Positions 35,422 through 43,994 of a stretch of 64,000 bases of DNA are shown one piece after another. Each line of letters begins with the position of its first letter. Positions within the stretch are counted from its first letter, which is position 1. The translations under genes were made by a program, and so were the position numbers. Where the stretch lies: contig NZ_JAETGO010000066.1 in assembly GCF_016765695.1 (NCBI RefSeq), forward strand, positions 1 through 64,000, given 5' to 3'. The DNA comes from Sporosalibacterium faouarense (lineage in GTDB: Bacteria; Bacillota; Clostridia; Tissierellales; VENL01). The notes under the pieces are model-generated. The model searched no databases, was not told where the DNA came from, and worked only from the letters and a program-made list of their open reading frames with translations.

Positions 35422-37131
35422 TTAAACTTCCATTATAAATAGAGTTACATCATCTTCTAATTTATCTAGTGCTTTATGACTTGATAAGTCTTGTATAATT
35501 GATTGTATAATCTCCTGAGAGGCATTTTCTTTATTTTCTTTTACTAGACGCTCTAATCTATCTGCAGTATAAAGATTATCATTTTCATCTTTAGCCTCTA
35601 CAATTCCATCGGTATAAAAAAGTATCTTGTCCCCTTTTGTTAGCTTTACTTTATAATCTTTATACTTAGGGTCAATTATTCCTTCAAGCTTACATATGGG
35701 AAATCCATCACCATAGTCTATATCTTTTACTTCTCCATCTCTTTTCACAATCATAGGAGGACAATTATGCCCTGCTGAAGAATAGGTAAGTTCATTCCGT
35801 TCAGTATTATATATTCCATAAAACATAACAAGATAGTTTTCATCGGGAAAATTAGATTCATTAAATATTTCATAAAAATTTGAAACAACGTCGCTTGGTG
35901 ATATTATTGAGTAATCACTTTCCTCATCCAAATCAAAAATATTCCCTTTTAATATCCTACTAGCAAATATCGTGAGCATAGCAGCTGGAACCCCATGTCC
36001 AGATACATCTATTATATAAACTCCTATATTCTCATCATCAATTTTAAAATAATTGTAAAAGTCACCACTTAATCTCTCACATGGTAGATATTTAGAATAA
36101 AAATTCACACCGTTTATCTCTTGAACTCTTTGTGGCAACAACGCTTCTTGTATTTCCTTAGCCGATTCTAAATCCTCAAGAATCTTTTTATTCATTTCTA
36201 TAAGATTCTTATTTTTTTCAACCAACTCTTCTGTCTTTTCATCTACTAGTTTCTCTAAATTATCCGCGTATTTCTTCAATTCATTCTGCACTTCTGACAA
36301 TTGTGTATATGGATTTCTAATTGTGCTTAAAAAAATGGCTTTAAAAATTGCGAAATAGGCAATTATTTTAAAAATATGCCCTAAAAGATTATATGTATCA
36401 AAAACATTTACGTATAAGGTAAATGTCAACTCACTAAAATTACTAAAAACCAAAGCTATTAAAAGTCCAATTGCATGTCCACTTTTAAAACGTCTATGCT
36501 CTCTCAATAAAATAAATGATGTTAAAACATTTATACCTACTATAATATACTCTAATGTAACTTTCAATGGTGTTAATCCTACTCCATTAATGAATAAAGG
36601 AGGAATTAATCCTATATTATACGTAACAATAATAAAAATAATCATAAGTATCAGAATGCTGGTACCTAAAAATACTTTTCTATCAATCTTAGTCTTTCTT
36701 TCTTTAGAAAGTAAACTAAATACTAAAAGTCCTATACTCATTAGAATCCTTCCAATTATCCAATAAGCAGTGGCTTTCTGGGGGGTATTTCCAGTAAGGA
36801 AAGCTGGCATTCCATCGTAAGACATAACATGGAGAATGTCTATAAAGCTTACAACTAAAAATAAATTAGCTAAAAAAATATACCTCAATTGTTTAAATAA
36901 ATCAAAGGTATAATACAAGACTGCAAAGGTTGAAAATCCAATTAAAGCAGAAGTGAATTCCATTAATAAATGGATTATTAAATATGTGTTTTGTGAAAAA
37001 ACTTTATAAGTAAATTCACTTGTGATATTTAAAATGAAAATAGTTAGTGCGCAAAATAGTATAGATGCAGATAAAAAGAGATACAGTTCATTGATTCTTT
37101 TATTGTCTGTTATCCTTTTCAGTCCAATCAC
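35422..37131 (-). CDS. MASE3 sensor / SpoIIE (PP2C) serine phosphatase
   Basis: A 569-aa protein with eight N-terminal membrane helices (about 12-275) like the MASE3 sensory module, for instance FIDILHVMSYDGMPAFLTG. A coiled coil follows (about 275-325, DNLEKLVDEKTEELVEKN). A PP2C/SpoIIE phosphatase (about 340-569) carries LSGDFYNYF, DVSGHGVPAAM and the closing DDVTLFIMEV. Such proteins control anti-anti-sigma or second-messenger pathways by dephosphorylation. The GTG at 37131 follows AAGGGGG. No partner anti-sigma gene is adjacent. Confidence 0.92.
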   Translation of the reverse strand: MIGLKRITDNKRINELYLFLSASILFCALTIFILNITSEFTYKVFSQNTYLIIHLLMEFTSALIGFSTFAVLYYTFDLFKQLRYIFLANLFLVVSFIDILHVMSYDGMPAFLTGNTPQKATAYWIIGRILMSIGLLVFSLLSKERKTKIDRKVFLGTSILILMIIFIIVTYNIGLIPPLFINGVGLTPLKVTLEYIIVGINVLTSFILLREHRRFKSGHAIGLLIALVFSNFSELTFTLYVNVFDTYNLLGHIFKIIAYFAIFKAIFLSTIRNPYTQLSEVQNELKKYADNLEKLVDEKTEELVEKNKNLIEMNKKILEDLESAKEIQEALLPQRVQEINGVNFYSKYLPCERLSGDFYNYFKIDDENIGVYIIDVSGHGVPAAMLTIFASRILKGNIFDLDEESDYSIISPSDVVSNFYEIFNESNFPDENYLVMFYGIYNTERNELTYSSAGHNCPPMIVKRDGEVKDIDYGDGFPICKLEGIIDPKYKDYKVKLTKGDKILFYTDGIVEAKDENDNLYTADRLERLVKENKENASQEIIQSIIQDLSSHKALDKLEDDVTLFIMEV

Positions 37132-37217
37132 AAAATTCCCCCTTTCAATATATATATAATTCTACAAAAAAATATTAATACCTCTATAATTGTCCACCTT
37201 TACAAAAATTTCACCAA

Positions 37218-37457
37218 TTATTTTTGTCTGTTTTTATCTATCATTGAAATCATCTCATTTGTAGCATCAACAGTTTCTTGTAGCTTATTCTTAAGATTAC
37301 TTATGGTTTCTGAAATATTTCTATCCTTTGCTGTTCCATTATTATCAGAAGTCAATAACATCTCTATGCTATTGATGCTAGAAATGCTATTCTCATTATT
37401 CTTTGAGATCTCTTTAGTTTGTGTTATGATATCTGCTAATGTTCTTTTATCTTCCAT
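37218..37457 (-). CDS. Small helical protein, 79 aa
   Basis: Not recognised. It is highly charged, Ser/Asn-rich and predicted to be helical, with a coiled-coil-like C-terminal half (SETISNLKNKLQETVDATNE). No membrane or signal segment. The ATG at 37457 is chosen with AAGGAG 10 bp upstream; a GTG three codons earlier lies too close to that site. It precedes, by 86 bp on the same strand, the SpoIIE-type phosphatase gene, so it may belong with it. Confidence 0.6.
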   Translation of the reverse strand: MEDKRTLADIITQTKEISKNNENSISSINSIEMLLTSDNNGTAKDRNISETISNLKNKLQETVDATNEMISMIDKNRQK

Positions 37458-37537
37458 TTTATCCACACTCCTTGATTATCTTTTGATTTATTATCCACAT
37501 TTTCAAGAGAATTATGTATAAAATAAAAGACTAAAGA

Positions 37538-38104
37538 TTAATCTCTAGCCTTTTTCAACATACCATTCTGAATGAGAATAAATACTCCTATTCCTAAAAA
37601 TATATCTCCAATACTTATCATTTTTGAAAAGGGATAAAATTTAGGTGTAGGAATAACATCTCCCAAGAAGAACAATCTTGTATTTTCGTTAACTAAGGTG
37701 TGAGTTATTATAGCATGATTCTTCAAAGCATTCAGAGTATCTTTTAATCCTAGATAACTCAATCCACTTCCTGATACTGGCATTTGCCCTCCATTTGAAA
37801 TTATAACTATATAATTTAATAATGTTCCGATAAAAACAAAAATCATTGATTTTTTATTAAAATTAAATATTAGTCCAATAAAAATTAATAAATAAGAAAT
37901 AGTATGGATTATTATAAAATATTTGTCTAAAATTTGATTCATAAATCCTAAATTCTTAGTATTTAAAAAGACGGATAAGAACTCAATTCCAAAACCTATT
38001 ATAAATAAATAATATTTCTTTAATTCAAGTTCCCCTATTAATTTAAATTTACCACCTCTAGCCTTTCCTACTACTAACGATGATGCTACTGACTCAATTA
38101 TCAT
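37538..38104 (-). CDS. DUF5317 membrane protein
   Basis: A 188-aa protein with about five hydrophobic helices and the DUF5317-type blocks ISNGGQMPVS and LFFLGDVIPTP. Function unknown. It overlaps the end of the HD-GYP gene by 11 bp, so the two are translated together, a pairing seen in other Clostridia. Confidence 0.8.
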   Translation of the reverse strand: MIIESVASSLVVGKARGGKFKLIGELELKKYYLFIIGFGIEFLSVFLNTKNLGFMNQILDKYFIIIHTISYLLIFIGLIFNFNKKSMIFVFIGTLLNYIVIISNGGQMPVSGSGLSYLGLKDTLNALKNHAIITHTLVNENTRLFFLGDVIPTPKFYPFSKMISIGDIFLGIGVFILIQNGMLKKARD

Positions 38105-39401
38105 TTACAGCAGCCCCCTTCAAAGACTTAGCTTTTTCTTCTGCTTGTAATTCAGATTTAATAATTCCAACGAAAATTTCTGATAACTTGGGATGAAGTT
38201 GAGTACCAGCACTTCCTTTAACTTCTTCTATCGCTTCTTTCTTATCTAAAGCACTTCTATATGGTCTGTCTGATGTCATTGCATCATATGCATCGGCTAT
38301 TGCCAATATTGAAGACTCCATTGGTATATTCTCACCTTTTAGTCCATCTGGATATCCTTTTCCATCATATCTTTCATGATGGTGTTTCACTATATCTATT
38401 ATATCCTTAAGAAAATCTACATCCTTTAATATTTCTGCCCCAATTATTGGATGCTCCTGAATAGCCTTATATTCTTCTTCTGTTAATCTACCAGGCTTCT
38501 TAAGTATATTATCATCTATTCCAATCTTACCAATATCATGTAATAATGCTGCCATTTTAATATTTTCTATCTGCTTATGACTGAGTTTTACAGCCTTTGC
38601 AAGCTTAATTGAGTACTCTTCTACTCTAGTGGTATGACCACGAGTATATGCATCCTTAGCCTCTATTGTCTTCGACAGAGCTTGTATTGTTTCCATATAG
38701 ACTTCTCTCATATCTATATACATTTTAAAAGAATACCTAGCCAAGAGTAATGGCCCAAAGAACAATAGAACTGCACCAAAGCCATATTCTAAATATGCTA
38801 AGGCCATTATTATTCCTAAAGTACCAATTGCAAGAGAACTAGGAAAAAGCATCTTTAAGTTATTCATCCACATATTAAAAAATCTTTGCTTAGAAATAAG
38901 AGAAAATAGCATAGATACTATAAATGTATTTAAAAGCATATATACAATCAGAGTTATCAGCAAGGCTACAATCGATAATGCTTGTCCTCCTTCTCCAAGC
39001 TTAATAGATACTTTAGAGTAAACAGCCCCAGATATTCCAACGACAATGATACTTTGAGTTACATTAAATATCGTTTTATATACTGGTGCATTAAATAAAT
39101 GAATAATTTTATTGTTTAATTTAACTACTCTAAAAACAAATCCTACCGTAGTAGTAATTGCTGCAAATAGAGGTCCTCCAATTATAAGTGAGGCTAATAT
39201 TATCGCAAATGCCACAGAGATTCCTGCTCCACTTGGCATAATTATAAGTAGAGATTCAGCTGTAATAGCTAATACACACCAAAATATTAGAGAATATACA
39301 TTGGGAATAGCGTATTCATTGATTAAAAACCCAAAAACTAGTACGGATATTATACAGATTATTGATACATATATTTTGACTCTACTCGGCAAGCTACTCA
39401 T
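38094..39401 (-). CDS. Membrane HD-GYP phosphodiesterase
   Basis: A 435-aa protein with an N-terminal membrane module of about eight helices (about 8-220) and a C-terminal HD-GYP domain (about 235-420). Visible motifs are GHTTRVEEYS, LLHDIGKIG, HHHERYDGKGYPDGLKG and ADAYDAMTSDRPYR. HD-GYP proteins degrade c-di-GMP (or related cyclic dinucleotides). GGAGG precedes the ATG at 39401. The start is next to the left arm of the inverted repeat at 39425. Confidence 0.93.
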   Translation of the reverse strand: MSSLPSRVKIYVSIICIISVLVFGFLINEYAIPNVYSLIFWCVLAITAESLLIIMPSGAGISVAFAIILASLIIGGPLFAAITTTVGFVFRVVKLNNKIIHLFNAPVYKTIFNVTQSIIVVGISGAVYSKVSIKLGEGGQALSIVALLITLIVYMLLNTFIVSMLFSLISKQRFFNMWMNNLKMLFPSSLAIGTLGIIMALAYLEYGFGAVLLFFGPLLLARYSFKMYIDMREVYMETIQALSKTIEAKDAYTRGHTTRVEEYSIKLAKAVKLSHKQIENIKMAALLHDIGKIGIDDNILKKPGRLTEEEYKAIQEHPIIGAEILKDVDFLKDIIDIVKHHHERYDGKGYPDGLKGENIPMESSILAIADAYDAMTSDRPYRSALDKKEAIEEVKGSAGTQLHPKLSEIFVGIIKSELQAEEKAKSLKGAAVNDN

Positions 39402-39424
39402 ATTAATCCTCCTTATATATGAAT

Positions 39425-39653
39425 AATTAGGTCGACAAAATTAATTCATAAAAATTCTATTTATTTCTTATACCCAAGACATGTTAGCGCCACTAGCTAA
39501 AACTAGTGCAACTATGCTTAATAAAGCTAATAAAAGTTTTTTCATTTATATTGCCTCCTCCAGATAGTAAATTATTACTGAATCGCTAGTACAGTATACT
39601 ATCTACGCTTCGCTGGTTTTACTAAATTTGCTAAAAGGTTTGTCGACCTAATT
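39425..39653. repeat. 229-bp segment bounded by perfect 15-bp inverted repeats
   Basis: AATTAGGTCGACAAA (39425-39439) and its exact complement TTTGTCGACCTAATT (39639-39653) face each other. The right arm overlaps the stop codon (TAG) of the 209-aa gene. An inner hairpin AGATAGTA/TACTATCT lies at about 39563-39604, and the segment holds a 25-codon ORF. It resembles a small non-autonomous element or a pair of operators. No target duplication could be confirmed. Confidence 0.6.
39468..39545 (-). CDS. 25-aa hydrophobic micropeptide
   Basis: An ORF of 25 codons with a perfect ribosome site (GGAGGAGG, 8 bp before the ATG). The product begins MKKLLLALLSIVALVLA, like a signal peptide or membrane anchor, and ends SGANMSWV. 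The N-terminus resembles the membrane helix of AgrD-type pheromone precursors, but the Cys ring and acidic tail are missing and no AgrB is nearby. It could be a small membrane protein, a leader or a truncated pheromone gene. Confidence 0.5.
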   Translation of the reverse strand: MKKLLLALLSIVALVLASGANMSWV

Positions 39654-40277
39654 TTCATTGTGATATTGCACAATCTTTCTATTTATTCCATCTAAGGTTG
39701 ATTTCACTATTGATTCTTTGTGGTCACTATTGATTGATGCGCATCCTGTAAAGAACTGTTCTTCATATTCATTAAAAAATACAATCCCTGTTACAACTAC
39801 TCTTTTATCTGCAATCTCTATAACCTTAACATCTTCAGCTATAAACAATTCGTCTACTCCTAAAAAATTTTCCACTGCCTTAAGGGTTGCTTCTACTATC
39901 ATTCTTTTGGAATTATACTTTGTTTGTATTCCAGCAACTTGTCCTTCATAATATTTGCCGCCTTTCTCAAGAACAACTTTTATTGTAGCCTTTTTTCCAG
40001 TTAATGAATACTCAACAGTAGAAAATCTTAATCTAAAATCATTATTTGAAACTACTTCTTCATCAATTTGAGCTATAGATATTTTTTTATGATCAATATT
40101 AATTCCAAATTCAGATATCAACATTGATTGAATATCTCTCGAGATTTGCTTAGGCTCTCTTTGTGTATTGGAAAGAATATGTAGTTCTTCTATGTCATTT
40201 TTTTTATCTACAATAATCTTACATGAAATTATAGACTTAAGCTTAACTAGAAACTGCTCCATTTCTTTAATATTCAT
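39648..40277 (-). CDS. Hypothetical protein, 209 aa
   Basis: Not recognised. Soluble, with alternating strands and helices. The first part (about 1-80) has IEELHILSNTQREPKQISRDIQ (ends IEELHILS and SRDIQ), and the second (about 85-205) is a repeated strand-helix fold (ATIKVVLEKGGKYYEGQVAG, VVVTGIVFFNEYEEQFF). No signal or membrane segment. The ATG at 40277 is preferred over a GTG four codons upstream. It lies upstream of the HD-GYP/DUF5317 genes, separated by the inverted-repeat segment. Confidence 0.7.
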   Translation of the reverse strand: MNIKEMEQFLVKLKSIISCKIIVDKKNDIEELHILSNTQREPKQISRDIQSMLISEFGINIDHKKISIAQIDEEVVSNNDFRLRFSTVEYSLTGKKATIKVVLEKGGKYYEGQVAGIQTKYNSKRMIVEATLKAVENFLGVDELFIAEDVKVIEIADKRVVVTGIVFFNEYEEQFFTGCASINSDHKESIVKSTLDGINRKIVQYHNEN

Positions 40278-40529
40278 CAAATCACCCACTTTAAAATACT
40301 TTGAATTTCTAACTTACTATGGCAAAATCATTCTATGTAATTTACCACTTATATATATTCTATCAAGCAGATTACTTTCCCTTCTTTTTTTTATATTTTT
40401 TTCAGTTAGCAGCATGCTTCTTTATTTCGAAAATAGACGTATTCCTTAGATGGAATTATATGGTTAAACCTTTGCTTTTAATCTTAAAGTGAAGATTACA
40501 GTACGAACTCCTTATGCGTTTTCATTACT

Positions 40530-40566
40530 AAAAAACGCTATGACCTTCTCATCATAGCGTTTTTTA
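40530..40566. terminator. Bidirectional terminator behind the ABC-F gene
   Basis: AAAAAACGCTATGA (40530-40543) pairs with TCATAGCGTTTTTT (40552-40565) around an 8-nt loop, with an A-run and a T-run on the two sides. It lies 43 bp beyond the ABC-F stop. The rest of 40278-40608 shows no gene. Confidence 0.85.
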
Positions 40567-40608
40567 TTCATCTACATACTTCAAAAACTCTCTTTGCATT
40601 ATTACATG

Positions 40609-42543
40609 TCAAATAATCTCACTGCTTAATTTAGTCCATTCCTCAATCAATCGATTTAACTTATTATCTAAAGTTTCTTTCTCTTTAAACAAATCAGCTA
40701 GTTTTTCATGATCTGTAGAATATTGTTTCATTTCATTTTCTTTTAATTCAATATGTTTCTCTAACTTTTCTATTTCCTTTTCTAATTTTTCTATATTCAT
40801 TTGATTTATCTTATACTTATATGAAGATTTTGATTGTTTATTTTCATTTGGATTCTTCTCAACATTCTTGCTCTTCTGTTGATTTCTTTCCTTTTTTTGC
40901 TCCCTTGCTTCAATTCTATCCTTCTCTTCTTCCTTTTTTCTTTTATAATAGTTATAGTTTCCACCATAACTATATAATTTTCTGTTACGAATCTCTGTTA
41001 TTCTTTCTGAAATTTTATTTATAAAGTATCTATCATGGGATATGAAAAGTATAGTACCCTCAAAATCATCTAGAGATGCTTCTAACATTTCCCTAGAATC
41101 AATATCCAGGTGATTAGTTGGCTCATCTAAAATTAAGAAGTTAATATCTTCATACATAAGCTGACAAAGCTTTAATCTACTCTTTTCCCCTCCCGATAAA
41201 TCTTTAACCTTTTTAAAAACATCTTCATCAAAGAATAGGAAACCAGCAAGAATACCCCTTGCTCTTCCTTCTGGCATAATATGTTTCTCTCTAAAGGATT
41301 CTAATATAGTTTGGTCCTCATTATCAAAATATATATTCTGGTCTAAGTAACCTATTTTGACACTTGCTCCAAGCTTAACCTTTCCTTCATCAGCATCATA
41401 TTCTTTATTTAGAATCTTAATAAGAGTGGATTTTCCGCTACCATTTTTTCCAAGTATAGCGACTTTTTCTCCATATCTGACATGAAGATTTAATCCATCA
41501 AGGACTAAATTATCTCCAAATGCTTTTCTTAATTTTTCAATTCTTACTACATCTTTGCCTGACCTATCTTGAATAGAAAAATCTAGCTTCATTTTCTTAT
41601 GTTCTAGAGTGGGCTTATCAACCTTATCCATTTTATCTATTCTTTTTTGCATATTTCTAGCTTTGATAAACATCTTTTCATTATCAGCTCTAGTACCCCA
41701 GTCTCTAAAACGCTTTATAGCCTCTTCCATACCTTTTATTTTCTTTTGCTGATTTTGATAGACCTCAAATTGTGCTATTAGCCTTCTTTCTTTTTCCTCG
41801 ACATAATATGAATAGTTACCTTCATAGATTTCTGTTTTCATATCCTCTATTTCAACAATTCTAGTTGCAACCATATCGAGAAAATATCTATCGTGGGATA
41901 TCATCAAGGCAGTTCCATTATATTCTTTAAGAAATCCTTCCAACCATTCTACAGATTCAATATCTAAATGATTTGAAGGCTCATCCAGCAGTAAAATGTC
42001 TGGATTCTGCATTAGTATTTTTCCTAGTACAACAGTAGTTTTTTCTCCACCACTAAGATTTATAAACTTCCTTTCCATAAACTGGTCTGAGATTTTTAAT
42101 CCTGAGGATATTTTGCTAATTTTTTCATCAATATCATAGCCACCCATATGTTCAAAAGTGCTTTGCAGTTTTCCATATTTCTTCATTACAACATCTAAGT
42201 CATTTTGATTAACACTAGCCATCTCTTCCTCTAGTTTCTTCATTTCTTCTCTTACCTTGAAGATTTCTTCAAATGCAGTTTTAAGAACATCAATTACCTT
42301 ATATTCCTGAGGATAGTCAGGTATTTGGTCTAGATATCCTACAGTGGCTCCTTTTCTTAATGATAATACTCCTCCATTATAGTCCTCTAACCCAGATATA
42401 ACTTTAAATATAGTAGTTTTACCAGTTCCATTTCTACCTACTATTCCTATTCTTTCTCCTGTTTTTGCCTCAAAGGTTATATCATCCAATACCTTAGTAG
42501 CACCATAATATTTTTGAATTCCATTTAATGATAACTCAATCAT
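40609..42543 (-). CDS. ABC-F family ATPase
   Basis: A 644-aa soluble protein with two ABC ATPase domains and no membrane part. The first has Walker A GRNGTGKTT and signature LSGGEKT, the linker is rich in Lys/Arg (about 240-320), the second has GKNGSGKST and LSGGEKSR, and a charged coiled-coil tail follows (about 530-644). ABC-F proteins act on the ribosome, either in translation quality control or in antibiotic protection; the general layout fits the YdiF-like housekeeping group as well as resistance members. The start at 42543 has GAAAGGAGAG upstream; an in-frame extension upstream runs through the leader hairpin and is unlikely. Confidence 0.93.
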   Translation of the reverse strand: MIELSLNGIQKYYGATKVLDDITFEAKTGERIGIVGRNGTGKTTIFKVISGLEDYNGGVLSLRKGATVGYLDQIPDYPQEYKVIDVLKTAFEEIFKVREEMKKLEEEMASVNQNDLDVVMKKYGKLQSTFEHMGGYDIDEKISKISSGLKISDQFMERKFINLSGGEKTTVVLGKILMQNPDILLLDEPSNHLDIESVEWLEGFLKEYNGTALMISHDRYFLDMVATRIVEIEDMKTEIYEGNYSYYVEEKERRLIAQFEVYQNQQKKIKGMEEAIKRFRDWGTRADNEKMFIKARNMQKRIDKMDKVDKPTLEHKKMKLDFSIQDRSGKDVVRIEKLRKAFGDNLVLDGLNLHVRYGEKVAILGKNGSGKSTLIKILNKEYDADEGKVKLGASVKIGYLDQNIYFDNEDQTILESFREKHIMPEGRARGILAGFLFFDEDVFKKVKDLSGGEKSRLKLCQLMYEDINFLILDEPTNHLDIDSREMLEASLDDFEGTILFISHDRYFINKISERITEIRNRKLYSYGGNYNYYKRKKEEEKDRIEAREQKKERNQQKSKNVEKNPNENKQSKSSYKYKINQMNIEKLEKEIEKLEKHIELKENEMKQYSTDHEKLADLFKEKETLDNKLNRLIEEWTKLSSEII

Positions 42544-42569
42544 TTTATCTCTCCTTTCAAAAAGTAATA

Positions 42570-42596
42570 GCCTAGGCAGCGAAATCTTACCTAGAC
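42570..42596 (-). promoter_or_regulatory. Leader hairpin next to the ABC-F ribosome site
   Basis: In RNA sense GUCUAGGUA (42596-42588) pairs with UGCCUAGGC (42578-42570) with two wobbles, then UAUUACUUUUU leads directly into the GAAAGGAG ribosome site. The arm GTCTAGGTAA is also found in the terminator at 42769-42802. A second stem CTTCTA/TAGAAG (about 42628-42646) lies in the same leader. Attenuation or translational control is possible. Confidence 0.5.
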
Positions 42597-42660
42597 ATTC
42601 CTTTAACATGAGAGTTCTATAGATATCTTCTAAATAATAGAAGCCTAATGTCCCCTTGAT

Positions 42661-42689
42661 TTTATACAAGATTTTTTAACTCTTATCAA
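42661..42689 (-). promoter_or_regulatory. Predicted sigma-A promoter of the ABC-F gene
   Basis: TTGATA (42689-42684) and TATAAA (42666-42661) are spaced by 17 bp on the minus strand. Transcription would start near 42654 and give a leader of about 110 nt. Confidence 0.7.
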
Positions 42690-42768
42690 GTATTTTTACT
42701 CCTAATAAAAATATTTATGTGCTTTTGCTTTTTCAATTATTAGAATTAATATACTTTCTGTAGAATAT

Positions 42769-42802
42769 AAAAAAGTCTAGGCAAGTAATCCTTTACCTAG
42801 AC
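42769..42802 (-). terminator. Terminator behind the 38-codon ORF
   Basis: GTCTAGGT (42802-42795) pairs with GCCTAGAC (42782-42775, with one wobble), followed on the minus strand by T6. It lies 48 bp beyond the stop of the small ORF and upstream of the ABC-F promoter. Confidence 0.75.
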
Positions 42803-42849
42803 CAGTTATTCTAATATACAATATCCGTGTAAAGATGATTCACTTGCTT

Positions 42850-42966
42850 TCAGTTAACATAGTATTTAATTTTGGACGCACTACTCCCTTGGTTTTGTGG
42901 AGTAAATGTTATACCTGAAATTGGTAGTCTATCCAAAATAATGTCAACTAAAAGTTTAGACTTCAT
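42850..42966 (-). CDS. 38-aa peptide with strong ribosome site
   Basis: A 38-codon ORF with AAGGAGGTG 5 bp before the ATG. The product begins MKSKLLVDIILDRLP, has ITFTPQNQGSS in the middle and ends SASKIKYYVN. Not recognised. It is not a typical signal peptide or membrane segment. It ends just before its own terminator and lies between rubrerythrin and the ABC-F gene, so it is either an independent small protein or an old leader-peptide unit of the ABC-F gene. Confidence 0.5.
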   Translation of the reverse strand: MKSKLLVDIILDRLPISGITFTPQNQGSSASKIKYYVN

Positions 42967-43040
42967 CTTTGCACCTCCTTACATATTCCTATATATTATA
43001 TCATTCTTTATTAAGTGTTTCAATACAAAAAGACACATAA

Positions 43041-43072
43041 AAATAAGGTATCCTAAAAGGAATACCTTATTT
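43041..43072 (-). terminator. Terminator of the rubrerythrin gene
   Basis: AATAAGGTAT and ATACCTTATT form a 10-bp stem, and a T-run follows on the minus strand. It lies about 30 bp beyond the rubrerythrin stop. Confidence 0.75.
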
Positions 43073-43099
43073 TTACTCAAATATGTATTTAATTTATTT

Positions 43100-43648
43100 C
43101 TATTTGAAAGATATAAATTTTTCTCTTTTAACTCCACACACTGGACAGGCTTCATGTTCTTCATTTCCAAAAGTATATCCACATACTGGACATACATGAA
43201 CCTCTTCTACTTCAAAGTCATTTCCAGCATCAACTGCTTCTTTTGCAGTAGTAAATAATTCAGAGTGAGTTTTTTCAGCTTCAATAGCATACTTCATAAA
43301 TAATTTAGCTTGCTTTTCTTCTTGAAGTTCTGCTACAGCTAAATAAGCTGGGTACATTTGCTCAATTTCGAAGTTTTCTCCATCTATAGCTCCTTGAAGG
43401 TTTTCTGAAGTACTTCCTAATCCAAATCCAGCTCCTGCAGTAACTTGGAAATCTCCTGCTTCATCTTTTAACGCTCTGAAGTGATTAGTTGCATGAACTT
43501 CCTCAGCATAAGAAACGGCTCTAAATAAATTGGCAACGTTTTTAAATCCTTCTTGTTCTGCTTTGTTTGCCCAAGACTTATATCTCATATGAGCTTGACT
43601 TTCTCCGCCATATGCTGATCTCAAATTTTGTGCTGTCATTTCATTCAT
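43100..43648 (-). CDS. Rubrerythrin
   Basis: A 182-aa non-haem iron protein that reduces hydrogen peroxide in anaerobes. The ferritin-like four-helix domain (about 1-145) carries the ligands YGGESQAHMRY, SYAEEVHATNH, VAELQEEKQAK and AIEAEKTHSE. The C-terminal rubredoxin-like domain (about 150-182) has CPVCGYTF and CPVCGVKREKF. It is a single gene with its own terminator. A PerR-like but imperfect sequence (TTAGAATAAATTTTA) lies near its -10 TATAAT, so peroxide regulation is possible but unproven. Confidence 0.95.
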   Translation of the reverse strand: MNEMTAQNLRSAYGGESQAHMRYKSWANKAEQEGFKNVANLFRAVSYAEEVHATNHFRALKDEAGDFQVTAGAGFGLGSTSENLQGAIDGENFEIEQMYPAYLAVAELQEEKQAKLFMKYAIEAEKTHSELFTTAKEAVDAGNDFEVEEVHVCPVCGYTFGNEEHEACPVCGVKREKFISFK

Positions 43649-43920
43649 AATAAATTGCCCCCTTACAGTAATTTTATTTTCGGATAATTTTTACCCAAAT
43701 ACTATTATAACAAACATTAAAATTTATTCTAATGAAATAATTTTTAAATCAAGCTGTTTTTCTCATGAGAATTTCATAAAAGCAGTTGAATAGTGAAGTA
43801 TACCCATTTTAATTTTACATAAAACTTTAGAATAAAATCTATTTTCTTAGAAAGTTAAATATCCTAGCTTTATCTATGATTACATTCCTGTTTTTATTAA
43901 ATATTGATTCCTAATACGAT

Positions 43921-43959
43921 AAAGCGGTATGATGAGATTAATCTCAACATACCGCTTTT
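43921..43959. terminator. Terminator of the CoA-disulfide reductase gene
   Basis: AAAGCGGTATG (43921-43931) pairs with CATACCGCTTT (43948-43958), with an inner palindromic stem GAGATTAATCTC. It lies about 35 bp beyond the stop at 43995. The remainder of 43649-43994 shows only the rubrerythrin promoter region. Confidence 0.8.
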
Positions 43960-43994
43960 ATTAATACAACCATTCTAGTTCATTTATTTATCTT

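Noticed and set aside
39468-39545. AgrD-type cyclic pheromone precursor
   Set aside because: Only the hydrophobic N-terminus fits. No ring Cys, no acidic tail in any frame and no agrB gene nearby; kept as an unassigned micropeptide.
40609-42543. Antibiotic-resistance ABC-F
   Set aside because: Sequence alone does not separate resistance from housekeeping ABC-F members; no resistance-type context was seen, so only the family is claimed.
42543-42669. N-terminal extension of the ABC-F protein (start at 42669)
   Set aside because: The extension runs through the leader hairpins and the promoter start region, and the ATG at 42543 has the good ribosome site and the family N-terminus.
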